Assembly (NCBI GenBank): GCA_023548195.1
Contig: JAJHZJ010000699.1
Coordinates: forward strand, 2,451,175-2,515,174
Direction: 5' to 3'
Source: Bettongia penicillata ogilbyi
Taxonomy: Eukaryota > Chordata > Mammalia > Diprotodontia > Potoroidae
DNA: 64,000 nucleotides
Shown: piece after piece, positions 46,473 through 59,400 of the stretch
How positions within the stretch are numbered: the stretch's first letter is position 1
How the letters are laid out: the number at the start of each line of letters is the position of its first letter
Translations under genes and position numbers: made by a program
Notes under the pieces: generated by a model
What the model was told of the DNA's origin: nothing
What the model saw: only the letters and a program-made list of their open reading frames with translations
Databases searched by the model: none

Positions 46473-48067
46473 TAGAAGTAATATTTTCAAGATGAACTCA
46501 TCATATCATGTGTATAGATAGTGTTTTATTTTGTTAATAAAGTTTCCTTTGCAAACGACAAAATAAAATTTAGCAAAGTTATACCAATTCAACGGAAAAA
46601 AAAGCTATCATAAAAGAAAAAAAGAATATGCTACATACTAAAATTCTGAAATATATCATTTCAAATTTACAGCTTTATGCATTTGAGATCATGAAATACT
46701 GATATCAAATCACACATTAGAGTACAGTTGTCCTAGCTCCAATGTCTGACTTTAGTATCTTACATCAATTAAAATATCTGTCTTATAGAGGACTCTGCTT
46801 AAGAATATTAAGCTTCTTGGCTCCATTCTGATATGTCGTTGTGCCATGAGCCAGCAAAAGAAGTCTATTTCAAAATTAAATACTTTAATAACTTTTATCA
46901 ATATCTTTTCCGTTTAACAAGGCTCCTATTCATTTAATTAGCTTTTAATTATAACATCTGTAAGAGTATCAAAAACAAATTGAATGTTTTTGGTATCTGG
47001 CATAGGGTGATGTGGGCATATATGTCCCTAGCATCCTTGCTTTGTTTTAGATCTCCATTATTTGTATATGGCTGTGACCTCATATATATCAGAACCTGCA
47101 GACTCTGTGTAACAGATAGTGTGCTCCTTATCTTCTCATTAACAAAGTCTTACAGGAGAATGATGTTACATATGCTGTGAAATAGTTTTATTCTTTCATG
47201 AGTTCAATTCATCTCTCCAATCTCACCTAGGACAAGGACAAATCACTTGATTTCACTCTTTTCTTTGTTGTTTTTAGGTTGAAGAGGACTTTTGCTAGCA
47301 CCAAGACAAGTGATAATCTATGAGAACTTTGTAAATAGATATCAGTTTGTTAAATCACATCAAGATCTGTCTGAAAGCAATACCTAGGACCGCCAATTAT
47401 GTTAGGCTTACATCCATGTGGAAGAATATGATTTTCTGGACTGTTTGTGAATCCTACCACAGGAATAGTTAAGATTCAGAGTAGTAATAGAATAAGACCC
47501 TCACAGGAAGGAGGAGAAGGAAGGAATTTCTCTCCCCTCTCTTCCCGTTGCCAAGGCATCTAGCAGTGAATTACTGTTCCAGAAGGAGACTGTCTTCCAG
47601 TAGCTGGACAGTCAGTTCACCAAGTTGAGGAAATCCAAGCCAAGAGCCAGAAATGAAGGTGGAATCTAGTTCCTGAGAGGAGATCAGTCTTTATGGGAGA
47701 GGGAAGATTTCTTCCTCTTCCCCATGCCTACCCCTATATTAGCCATGTTGCTTTGAGACAGAGCTACTCCTCTAATAGGAGACACTGCTAAAATAGGAGA
47801 CATTAAGCAGGGAACAGAGCTACATTCCTGACTGACATATATTCAGAAGGGCAAAGAAGAAATTTCAAAGAGGAAGACCTCTGACAGCTGAAAAGACAGA
47901 CAGCTTTGGACTCAAGCAAGCTTGCCCTAGCAATAGAAAGTCAAGTTGGAGGAGAGATACCAGCCATGTAATCTGCCCAGGAGAGATGCTTGAGAGAGGT
48001 TTACAAGGACTGTGAGTAGGGAAAGGAACAGAAGTAGCAGAGCAGTGATTAGCCTTGGCCAAAGCAT
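46473..48067. other. Unassigned sequence
   Basis: Unrecognised. The 47480-48060 part is GC-richer and purine-rich and could be an LTR or a transcribed non-coding segment, but no boundary or signal supports a call. Confidence 0.35.
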
Positions 48068-48240
48068 GCTCTACCTGTGCTGTTGAGTTATTTTTTCAGT
48101 CATGTCTGCCTCTTCATGACCCCATTTGGGATTTTCTTGGCAGAGATACTGGAGTGGTTTGCCATTTCCTTCACCAGATGGATTTGAACTCATGAAGATT
48201 GGTCCTCCTGACTCTGGACCCAGCACTCTACCCCCTAAGA
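48068..48240 (-). mobile_element. Marsupial SINE, minus, internally deleted
   Basis: TGTTGAGTTATTTTTTCAGTC, CTTCATGACCCCATTTGGG, ATACTGGAGTGGTTTGCCA and CTTCACCAGATGG are the tail of this SINE reversed. The sequence then jumps to GATTTGAACTCATGAAG and CTCCTGACTCTGG of the head, so the core is missing. Confidence 0.88.
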
Positions 48241-48439
48241 CTTCTCATTGCTTCCTACTTATGTGCTTTCTTTGTATTTTGAGTATGCTATTTTGGGTAT
48301 TTGTTGGAATGACACCCAGAATTATGAAGGGCATTTTATAGCTACTGTTTTCATTGGACCACATTAGTATATGCCTTTACTAAGAGTTGATTATTTCATT
48401 TGGATGATTATTAATAGGAAGTACACTTTTCAAGGTATC

Positions 48440-48690
48440 TAAATGGCTTAGTAGATAGAGCATGGGACCTGGAGTCAGGAAGAGCTGGGTTCAAATCCAG
48501 CCTCAGACATTTACTAGTTGTGTGACCCTAGGCAAGTCATTTAACCTCTGTTTGTCTTAATCCATAGGAGAAGGAAATGCAAATCACCCCAGTATCTTTG
48601 CCAAGAAAACCCCACAGACAGCATTGGTGTACTATGGTCCATGGGACCATGGAGAGTTGGACACGACTGAACAACACTTCAGGAGGCTGG
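48440..48690 (+). mobile_element. Marsupial tRNA-derived SINE, plus, near full length
   Basis: Head TAGTAGATAGAGCATGGGAC, CTGGAGTCAGGAAGAGCTGG, B-box GGTTCAAATCC, core TTGTGTGACCCTAGGCAAGTC, then GGAGAAGGAAATGCAAATCACCCC (in parts), TTTGCCAAGAAAACCCC and AGTTGGACACGACTGAACAAC. The last block is the shared 3' end reversed at 48068. Confidence 0.92.
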
Positions 48691-49231
48691 TGAACAGGAA
48701 CCCCCTAGAACCCCAGGTAGCAGCCACCCTCTGGGAACACAACCGCAAGTTCTGAAAGTGCCTTAAAGGTGATGCTACAATTGCAGTAAGTTGCATTGGA
48801 TCAATTTTAGATCAATTTTCTTTTATGTACAGTTATAAATTCAATTTGTTTCCCCAAGCTTTTCCTGTGTATCCTTGGTGCTTAAACTCAATATCTTGCA
48901 TATGTTAGGTGCTTTAAAATATTCATTGAACTGAATCGAATTTGGAGCATAGTAAGATAAAGGAGGAAAAAGTATTTAGGAAAGAAAGAGAATGCCAAGT
49001 GTTGGAAGCATATTATGTTCCATTGTAGTCAGAGAATCTTAGCATTATTGGGAAGGAAATTTGGGTCAATTAGTCTAACCTCTCTCTCATCAGGAACTGT
49101 TTCTGTATCTCTGACAAGCAATAATCCAGCCTTCACAAAGAAGACCAGGAATTACTTTATTATTTGGGGTACTTCTACTTTTGGACAATTCTAAGGATTT
49201 GGAAATTTGTGCTTACATAGAGTTGAAATAA
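48691..49231. other. Mixed sequence with L2 tail and SINE scrap
   Basis: An L2-type 3' end lies at 48845-48935 (TGTATCCTTGGTGCTTAAAC, TATGTTAGGTGCTTTAAAAT). A SINE tail fragment lies at 49025-49080 (AGAGAATCTTAGCATTATTG ... AGTCTAACCTC). The rest is unrecognised. Confidence 0.45.
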
Positions 49232-49235
49232 GCTC

Positions 49236-49319
<84 letters not shown>

Positions 49320-49505
49320 TCTGTCTCTCTGTCTCTCTCTATGTATATATATATATATATATCCCTCGTCTCTCTGCCTCTCTCCATCTCTCCCTCTTAT
49401 CTCTCTATCTCTCCCCTCTCAATTTCTCTGTCTCTGTTTCTCTGTCTCTATGTGTCTCTGTGTCTGTCTTTGTCTTTCTATCTCTCTGTGTCTCCACTTC
49501 TCACC
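49232..49505 (+). repeat. (CT)n / (TCTG)n / (TA)n compound microsatellite
   Basis: Almost pure CT from 49232 to about 49340, a TATATA run at 49343-49362, then TCTC/TCTG pyrimidines to about 49500. Frames of Ser/Leu on + and Arg/Glu on - are artefacts. Confidence 0.95.
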
Positions 49506-52500
49506 CTCACCATCTTCCCCAGTTCTGACCTCTGGGACTAAGTAAAATAAAGTAAGATTCCTCGTTCATTTTCTATGTCAATTAGCAACTATGTCATTAG
49601 CAAGTATGAAGGATTTAAAGAAGTTTAACAGTTTGTCCACCTGATTGTTAGGGAGAGATTGCTTGATGCATAGAAGCAGTTTAGAGGGGAAATAAAAAAC
49701 AAAACAGAAAAAATGGAAACAAAAACACACAAACATTTTTAAAAGTAGAAATACCCAAGAGCTAGTGCTCTATAATAGACAAAGAAATCAGGTAAAATGT
49801 TGCTCTGCCTCTGAAAAGTCACTTAACTTCTCAGGCAACTACCTAAGACTATAAATGATGGGGCATTGCTTGTGAAAGGAGTTACCACACTGGAACCAAA
49901 TATCTGACTATTAAAAAAAAGGCACAACTAAAACTTGGTTTTTAAAAAATCCTTCGTACCCAAAAGATTCAATAAGAAAAGTAACTTTAAAATTAATGTG
50001 TTATTTTGTTAAAAGATATTAGGGCCAAATGTTAGAACAAATTATAACTATACATATTTAAATATTCATTTTTAAGCTATAAATACTGGGAGGCAAAGCA
50101 TTGAAATTAAGCACTGTTACCTGACAACACAGAGACATCTGCCCAAATAATTTCCAAATGGAATAGGGCAATGCCCAGAGTAGAGGTGCAGTACTTTGTC
50201 CTGAACTGATGGGAACAGGTAGGTATTCAGTAAGTACCAGACAAATTTATTTTCATTGTACTGTTTAAAAGACTTCTTCCATAGTTTTTAGCACTGGTAT
50301 CAGCAGAGAAATCACTTTTCATCTATTGTTTGTGAAAAATAATAATTGCTTTAATTTATATCCAACTATATGGCTAAAGGTTCTAAAACACTACCATATA
50401 TAATTCATGACCCAATATTCCTTCCTTTCCAAAGAATCTGGAATCAAATAGAAAAATTTTGAGTCTAGGGACTGACCCCAAAGGAGATAATTATCTCTTT
50501 GACTCATTGTCCCTATTTGAGGTTACCACAGCAAAATCTAATATAATCACAGTATAATTCATGTCTCAATTATCCCCAAATGTGAATAAAAGAGATCCCC
50601 TGTTCCCATTCAAGCACTCAGGTTAACAAATGTATAACATGTACAGAATAACTTTTATTTCATCTCACTGAAGATGAAGACATTTCAAAGATTCTTAGGA
50701 GGCTATAAACAGATACAGAAAACAGAAATAAAATTCAAATAGCCCACCAAGTAATTCTCCCCCTTCAGAAAATTGATCAACTGCACTTTACCAGGGTCCT
50801 ACACTGTCCTCCCAAACTCGTACTATCACTCCCAGAAAATAAACATACTTCTGTGAGTTGTTGGACAAGCAATTCCCTTCTCAATGAACCTGAACTGTCA
50901 AAGTAATTCACTGACTTTGCTCTCTAAGTAGAATGCTCTCCAGGTAGATCCTCTTTTAGATTTACTTCATGGATTGTGCTTAATTGTACTGGAGAATTTG
51001 CTATAAATTTATTCCTGTATTTAATATAACAGATTCATGCAAATGTGAGTTCAATATATTGATTACAGTGCAATTCAATACATACATTTGAACTCTAATC
51101 AAGACAATAAAGCTTATCCGGTGATTTGTGTACTTAGAATTTTATCTTGAAAATTTCAGAAAGCCAGGTAGTAGAGAACAGGAGAATCAGAATGACAGCA
51201 AAGAGAGAGAAAAAAAAACTCTAAAAAGTATCACAACAAAATAGAAAAGCTAGTAACAGAAACACCATCATTTGAACAAACGGTGGCAAAAAGCTTGAAA
51301 TTCTAGTGGGCAAATCACCAAATTAATCATTCATGTATTTGATAAGCAACTTCTTCATGTTTAATTTTATTCCAAATCCTATTTCATGTCACTTTTTAAA
51401 AGTTAAACTCTAAATAACAAATGGTTAGTTTATCTATATAGAGGGATAGAATTTATTAATTTACAGAGTCCTTGTAGCTTTTAAATTAATCTGAGACTTT
51501 AAAGCCTAATATCAATTTTCTATTAATCATAGACTCATATTACAGTAAGTCAATAATTTTTAAAGCATAAAGCCACTTCTACATCCCACATAACTTTTGC
51601 TAGACACTTTTCCCAAATCCTTCTCCTCTCCCCCTGAAATTGTTTTGAAAACTTTTTCACAGAAACAATTAATGATGAAAGTCTAGACAGTCATTCTCTG
51701 GGAAAGAACTTGTGCTTTGGCTATACAATGGCCCCAAAGATTCCCTGCTAAGTTTGAATTAAGGAAATAACATTTAGGGAAAAGGGAACCCTGAGTATTT
51801 CTACAATATATTAAAAGCTACAATCACTTCACACAGGTATAACTTAAGAATCTTGACTACCAAAGCTAAAAATTTTATTTTCTTTTCAAAACTAAGGCAT
51901 TACCTTTTGAAAGCTAGCTATGAATTTAAAAGACTTTTTGTTTTTTACAGTGTCTGGGTTTTAAATTCTATCTCATTGGAAAGAATTTCATTTTCAAATA
52001 TTAGCCTAGACTCAATTTCATCTAACACTAACTGTATAATTTCCAGTTTTGGAGATACAACTTGAACATTTAAAATCATTCTAAGAAACATGTGTGGTTT
52101 TACATTCTCATAGAAAAAAAAAGACTGGTTCAAACATACTTGAATGTCACCATGTAGACACAGTAATATTTTCTACAGCAATAAAATATATATTCATCAT
52201 ATTTGGGAAAGGTTAGCTCAAAGGAAAATCATTGTTTTAGCAAAATGGGAGAGGGGAGCAAATGAGACAACTTGTTTCCAATTAATCATTTGAACATAGC
52301 AAAATTATCAGAGATTATTGTTTTAAGACATTTCTGTTTTAAGAACTCTTGGATCACATCTAAAAACACTACATGTTTCTAACCTAATCAATAAATGCTT
52401 TCCTTTGTTTTAAATAAGGAAAGGAAAATGCAAGAAAGAAGGAAATATATGTCTTTTACAGGAGGAATTAGAGAAATTTCTATATTTCCTAAATTTCCTC

Positions 52501-52699
52501 ATCTGTGATAGACAAATGTAAGAAATGAACATATTAGACTGAACCAAATATTCAATGGATTCTCCCCCTCCATGCATACTAATTTCATAATGAAGTTCAG
52601 AATATGTAAAATCATTAAATATTATACTAATTTAGTAAACCTGACTTCAACTATTTTAATTTGCTTGGGGCCATTTTCTTCTTATGGAACACATACAGA
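49506..52699. other. Unassigned sequence
   Basis: Over 3 kb of AT-rich DNA with no recognised gene, RNA or repeat. It could be unique sequence. Two small opposing frames near 51853-52133 lack motifs. Confidence 0.4.
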
Positions 52700-52945
52700 T
52701 GGCAACTATGTGGTATACTGGATAGGGCAAAGAACTTGAACTCAGGAAGATGTGAATTTAAATCCTGCTTCAGACGCTCATTAGTTGAACCTGGACATGA
52801 AATTTAATTTCTCTGTCTCAGTTTCCTCATCTGTAAAATGGAGATAATAATAGCATTCTTTACAGGGCAGTGAGAAACAAATGAGATTCTATGTGAAGTG
52901 AAATTTTAAAGTGTTATATAAATGTTAGTTGTTATAAGACATTAC
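52700..52945 (+). mobile_element. tRNA-derived CORE-SINE, plus
   Basis: GGCAACTATGTGGTATACTGG head, AAGATGTGAATTTAAATCC, CTGTCTCAGTTTCCTCATC and TGTAAAATGGAGATAATAAT, then AAGTGTTATATAAATGTTAG tail. Near complete, with a damaged core. Confidence 0.88.
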
Positions 52946-53927
52946 CACCAGCAGTAATTCTTGTTTCCTCTTTATTTTTCAAAGAAATAATCTATCAGAA
53001 TAACAAGGAAACAAAGAGCTCTCCAAATTTCTCTCAGAATTCTTCTCTTTTCTACTCTTTTCACTAAAATTCAGACAAAAAGAAAGATTAACAGCTGTTC
53101 TCATAGAGCTTAAAAAAACTCTAGATATTTGGAAAGCTTAAAATACCTTCTTACTAAAAAAACTTTCATTGCTTCTAAAATTAGTCTCTGCTAAGTTAAG
53201 AGATGTTTACAAAGCCATATCAGTAGAAGCAGACAGGAGGGCACAGATATGTACAGATAAAGGAAACCATTTTAATCCAGTTGATCTGGTCCTGATAAGA
53301 AAGATTTTTGATCAGATAAAATTCTTATCACCTTAAACACATACAGACATAGATAAAACAAAACCACTTTCCCAATTTCTTCCACACATATTCCGAAGAC
53401 AAAAGAAACATTTTCTCAGTTTTACCTATTCAGCAAAAACAAATCAAGATTTAAATCTAGGTGTGTTTTTTCTCCCCTTAAGTGCACTATCAGTTTAACT
53501 AGCAGCTAAATCTTGAGAGAATAATAAATCACACAGATACTGGAGTTCCCTTACTGGAATTTATTTACACAGTCATATCCCTTTCACAGAGACACATAGG
53601 AAAGACAGTGAAGGCTCATGGCCACATTACTGGGGGAATGGGGGTGGTGTGGTGAAGAGATATCTATCTAGCCCACCTATAGGCAGAAAGGCATAGCTGA
53701 ACAGGGTAGGGGGTTGATGGGGGAAGGGGGAACTGACAGAAGATCAAAAAGCCAGACGCATGATAGAGGGAGAAGCAGATAAATGACAAACCTATTCTTC
53801 CTGGAAAGACTGCAACCACTCTATAACCTAAAAGAAACACACACAATCTCTCCGGGGGCAGACAGACTCTTAAACAGACCAATCCTCCTGCAACAGTTAA
53901 TGGATATAATAAAACAGATTCTTATGG

Positions 53928-53932
<5 letters not shown>
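52946..53932. other. Unassigned sequence
   Basis: No gene or repeat recognised before the CT tract. Confidence 0.35.
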
Positions 53933-54001
<69 letters not shown>

Positions 54002-54003
54002 CA

Positions 54004-54042
<39 letters not shown>
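53933..54042 (+). repeat. (CT)n then (CA)n compound microsatellite
   Basis: CT runs without interruption at 53933-53998, followed by CA at about 54004-54042. Part of a 183-codon false frame. Confidence 0.97.
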
Positions 54043-54043
<1 letters not shown>

Positions 54044-54110
54044 AGAATAAGACTTAGAGTCAGACAGACTTGGAAGAGAAACATTAAGAAAAATAAAGGG
54101 TTTTTTATGG

Positions 54111-55239
<1,129 letters not shown>

Positions 55240-56650
55240 GGTACCACCACAAAGGCTTTAATTCAGTCAAGGTCTATATCTCTTAGCATTTCTCTATGTT
55301 AACAACCAAACCCCATAGGAAGAAAAAGAAAAGGGAATTCCATTCAAAATAACCACGGGTTGTATGAAATATTTGGGGGTCTACCTATCAAGTTAGGTAG
55401 GAATATTTGCAATATACTGTACAACATATAATATAGAGAAACTATATGAATACAAGTACAAAACTTTTAATAGAAATAATAAATAATTGAAGAGATTTTA
55501 ATTACTCATGATTGGGCTATGCCAATAGAAAAAAAATGACTGCTATATACATTCATTCATTTATTCAGTATTAAATCAATTGAACTATCAAGTGGTTACT
55601 TTATGGAACTAGAAAAAATAATAACAAAATTAGTGTGGAGGAAGAAAAGATCAAGAGTCTCAGGATAAGTGATAAAGGGAGTATGGGAAAACTGGACCAC
55701 TAATGAACCGTTTTGTGGAGTTGTGACCTGATCAACCATTCTAGAGAGCAATTTGGATAGAGGCACAAAGGGCTATAAAACTGTACATACCCTCTGACTG
55801 GCAATGTAACTGTTAAGTGACATTCAGTTCATACATACATTACTATGTGTATGCCCCAAAGAGATTATAACAAAAAAGGAAAAGGATCTATATGTATAAA
55901 AATCTTTATAGCAGTTCTTTTTGTGGTGGCAAAGAACTGGAAATTAAAGGGATGTCCATCAATTAGGAAATGATTGAACAAGCTTTGATATGTGATTTTG
56001 ATGGAATACTATTGTGCTATAAGAAATGATGAGCAGGATGCTTTCAGAGAAAAGCTATCTTCCAGAGAAAAGAACTCATGGAGTCTGAATGCACATTGAA
56101 GCATATTCTTTTTCTTTTTACTTTTTTTATTGTTTTGTGGGTTTTTTGCCTATTTCTTCTCCATTATATGACATATGAAAATATGTTTTGCAAGACTGCA
56201 CATGTATAACCTATATCAAATAGCTTGTCTTAACAAGGAAGATGGATGGAACGGAAGGAGGGAGAGAGTTTGAATATCAAAATTTTAAAAAACAAATGCT
56301 AAAAAATTTTACATGTAATTAGAAAAAAATATTTAAAGACTAATTTTTTTAAGTCTAAATAGAAATAATGGGGAGTAAAAATGGGAAGAAAGTTTGCCCA
56401 GCAGTCCCAGACCTCAAAGTATATTATAAAGTAGCAATTGTCAAAAGTACTTGACCCTGCTTTAAAAATGGAACAGTTGATCAGTGGAATAGTTTTGGTA
56501 CACAAGATCCAGATGTAAACAAACATAATAGAATAACATTCAATATACACAAAGGTCGCCACTACTACTAGCGAGTAAGGATTCACTATTCAAAAACTTC
56601 TTGGAAAACTGGAAAGCATTCTATCTGTCAGTCATCTAACCATACTACGC
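55240..56650 (+). mobile_element. Old L1 ORF2 3' part, plus, split by a second L1
   Basis: The plus strand at 55310-55660 follows L1 ORF2 (AAAATAACCACGGGTTGTATG, TATGAATACAAGTACAAAAC, CTAGAAAAAATAATAACAAAAT). It resumes at 56362-56640 with the next ORF2 segment (GCAGTCCCAGACCTCAAAG, TTGATCAGTGGAATAG, TTGGAAAACTGGAAAG). The interval 55690-56336 belongs to another L1, so this older copy was the target. Frames are broken throughout. Confidence 0.75.
55690..56336 (+). mobile_element. L1 3' end fragment nested in older L1
   Basis: Contains the end of ORF2 and the 3' UTR on the plus strand: AGAGAGCAATTTGGATAGAG, GGCTATAAAACTGTACATACC, AGCAGTTCTTTTTGTGGTGG, TGGAATACTATTGTGCTATAAG, ACATGTATAACCTATATCAAAT (in parts), ending in TTACATGTAATTAGAAAAAAA. 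5' truncated, with about 180 bp missing inside near 56045. No clear target-site duplication was identified. Confidence 0.85.
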
Positions 56651-56809
56651 TAAACATCAGAAGCAAAGACAAAAACACTATCCTTGATTTCAAGAAGTTG
56701 AACTTATAAAAATAGAGGCTACATGTAAATAACCATGTGCATGTATATATGGTGAGGATATATCCATATATACTGATATATAGTGATGATATATCCATAT
56801 TAGATGGAA

Positions 56810-57330
56810 GGTAATCTCAGAGGGGAAGGCACTAACATCTAGCAGAACCAAGGAGGGTCTCCTTCAGATAGAAGGGTTTGAACTGAGTCTTAAAGGAAGT
56901 TCAGAGACAGAGGTGAGAAGGCAAAACATTCCAGGGATGGGTACAACCAGCGTGTGCAAGGAAGAATAAGGAGGTCGGTACAGCTGGATCAAAGAAATGA
57001 CAAGATACATGGAGTGTATGAGGGTAAAAGGTCAAGGACCACAGTGGGATTACAAGTCTGGGTGACTGGGAGGATGATGGTACCTTGCACCCAAGGAAAT
57101 TTTGAAAAAGCAAAGGATTTAGGGAAAAGATCATGAGTTCTGTTTTGAGCATGTTGAACGTCTGATTTCTATAGTTAGTACAAGCTATTCAAAAGGCAGG
57201 GGTGACATGAAATTGTAGCTTAAGGGAAAAAACAGGGTTTCATACATAGCTCTAGGAATCATCTGCATAGAGATGATCATTGATCTCAACGGGAGGTGAT
57301 AAGAGAACCAAGGAGATTAGATGAAAACAA
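56810..57330 (+). mobile_element. Ancient interspersed repeat, plus, longest copy
   Basis: GGAAGGCACTAACATCTAGC, TGAGTCTTAAAGGAAGTTCAG, ACATTCCAGGGATGGGTAC, then GAGTTCTGTTTTGAGCATGTTG and AATCATCTGCATAGAGATG appear in the order found in mammalian copies of this repeat. Spans more of the family than the copies at 24838 and 34232. An 83-codon minus frame over it is not a gene. Confidence 0.6.
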
Positions 57331-57787
57331 GAAAAGCACCTATGACGTAAAGTTCGGGACATCCATGATTAGTGGGTGCTACATGGATGAGGACCCATCA
57401 AATGCCTAGGAGCTCAACTTCAGTCCCTGGCAATATTCTAGAACGTATTGTGAAATAAGTAGCTAGAAGATAAAAAATAAAAATGAAATAAATATCTAGA
57501 CAAAGAAATGATGATTATAAAGACCCAAGATAGTTTTAACAGAAACAGGTTGTTCTAGACTACAGCTAAGTCATGTTTAGTGTGAATATTGATTTCACAC
57601 TGTTAAAATTGTAATTATGTAAAATATAATAATTTGTTTCAGTAAAATGGAAATATATAACACTAATTCAAATAATGCAGCTTCATAGATTTGCTATTCA
57701 CATTAATGTAACTTCATTTCCTATTTTGCTGGTGCTACTCTTAAGTTACATTCAGCTTGGTGAGATTTTACCAAGTTTAGTGTCACT
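57331..57787. other. Unassigned sequence
   Basis: No feature recognised, though the first 100 bp may extend the ancient repeat. Confidence 0.35.
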
Positions 57788-57945
57788 AGCCCCAAAAGGC
57801 TATAAAGCTGTGCATATCCCTTGACCCAACAATTACCCCTACTAGGTCTAAGCCCCAAAGAGATAAAAAAAAGGAGAAGGACCTATATGTATAAAAATAT
57901 TTATAGCAGTTCTTTTAGTGGTGGCAAAGAATTGGAAATTAAGAG
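57788..57945 (+). mobile_element. L1 3' UTR fragment, plus
   Basis: AGGCTATAAAGCTGTGCATATC, CTACTAGGTCTAAGCCCCAAAG and GTGGTGGCAAAGAATTGGAAA match the segment at 55775-55945. Truncated at both ends. Confidence 0.85.
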
Positions 57946-58804
57946 GAAAGGGGAAAAGAAAGCAAGAGTATTTGACAATAATATAATAAGTTGGATGAAG
58001 AACCGGTCAAATAAAAGAGTATTTAAATACAGAAAGAATAAATTTGATGTCAATTTGGAAACTGATTTCCAGTACTCCAGAGATTTGTTCTTGGCCCTGT
58101 ACTTGAGATAATTTTGTATGAAGACCAGTTGAAGGAAATGGATATATTTAACCAAAAGCATTAGCTTACTTGGGATTTTCTCACCTGGAGAAGCTGAAGA
58201 ACTTCTGGGTTGTGATGACATGTAAGAACTTTGGAGACACTATGGGGCATGCATAGAAATGGAGCACCTGGTTCTGGTCAGCCAATGACATGGCAAGTGA
58301 GAGGCTCTTTAACTGGCTGTGAAGGCATGCAACTAAGCCTGGCTTCTACTATGATTCTCTAACTCCTTGTCTGCACACTGGTTTTGTAGTTCCTTATCCC
58401 TCAGCATCCAGAGAGAAATCATGTTGTAAGGGGGAGGCATGTGGTCCTAAGAAAGGGACCTCAGTCCTTGGCCTCTACATTTGTTCTTCCTTATTTTAGA
58501 TGAAGGGATTGGAAACTCCAACTTCGTGAGCTTCAAAATGTCGGAAAAGTGCTCTGCCACCCCAACATTCCAGGCTAGATTTTGCAGCCAGCATAGTACT
58601 GATGCTTCAAGAAGTGAGGAATGACCTTTGGGGCTCTACATCAGCTGTAGGTGAGGCAAAGATATCTGACAACATGTTGACTTTAGATGTGAACTTGTAA
58701 ATCCATGTCTTTGGAGGAATTCTCCCAACGAGTACAAGGTGATTGTCAGAGGAGTATGCCCCTTAGCTACTGGGGGGAATGTTTATGTATTTATTCTGAC
58801 AACT
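57946..58804. other. Unassigned sequence
   Basis: A short GGATTTTCTCACCTGGAGAAG stretch near 58172-58192 resembles an internal CR1-like motif, but nothing adjacent confirms it. Confidence 0.35.
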
Positions 58805-59035
58805 TGGAAGTAATTATCCTTTTTTTGTTATTTTTCAGTCTTGCTGAACCCATTTGGGGTTTTCTTGGCAAAGATACTGGAGTGTTTTTTCTATTTTCCT
58901 CCTCCAGGTCATTTTACAGATGAGAAAACATTTTACAAATGAAGCAAACAGGAGTAAGCGACTTGCTCAGGGTCACACAGCTAATTAGTATCTAAGGTCA
59001 GATTTGAACTCAGAGTCTTCCTGACTGCAATGTTA
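58805..59035 (-). mobile_element. Marsupial tRNA-derived SINE, minus
   Basis: CTGAACCCATTTGGGGTTTTC, GGCAAAGATACTGGAGTG, CATTTTACAGATGAGAAAAC, GACTTGCTCAGGGTCACACAG and TTTGAACTCAGAGTCTTCC run in reverse order of the plus-strand copy at 48440. The outermost head is missing. Confidence 0.9.
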
Positions 59036-59139
59036 AGGGGATTTGAAGATTTTCCCTGCCCTTTTGAGCTTTAACTCAGCCCACAGTTTGGATCACATGG
59101 AGCCTAACAATTACAGTAGAGATTCAACTCTAGGTTGAA

Positions 59140-59400
59140 TCTAGAGGCAACTAAGTGACAAAGTGGGTAAGGTACTAGCCCTGACAGTAAGAAAACCTGG
59201 GTTCAAATTCAACCTCACATAATTATCTAGCTGTGTTACCCTAAGCAAGTCAATTAGCCTCCCTTAGACTCAGTTTTTGCATTTATAAACTGGGCTTAAG
59301 AATAACACATATCTCATGGAGTTGTGAGGTTCAGAGGAGATTACATACGTATAGTACTTCGCATATCTTACAGCATAATAGGAATACTAGCTAGTGTTCT
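59140..59400 (+). mobile_element. Marsupial tRNA-derived SINE, plus
   Basis: GGCAACTAAGTGACAAAGTGG head, GTTCAAATTCAACC, TAGCTGTGTTACCCTAAGCAAG core, CAGTTTTTGCATTTATAAACTG, GTTGTGAGGTTCAGAGGAG tail. Faces the copy at 58805 head to head. Confidence 0.88.
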
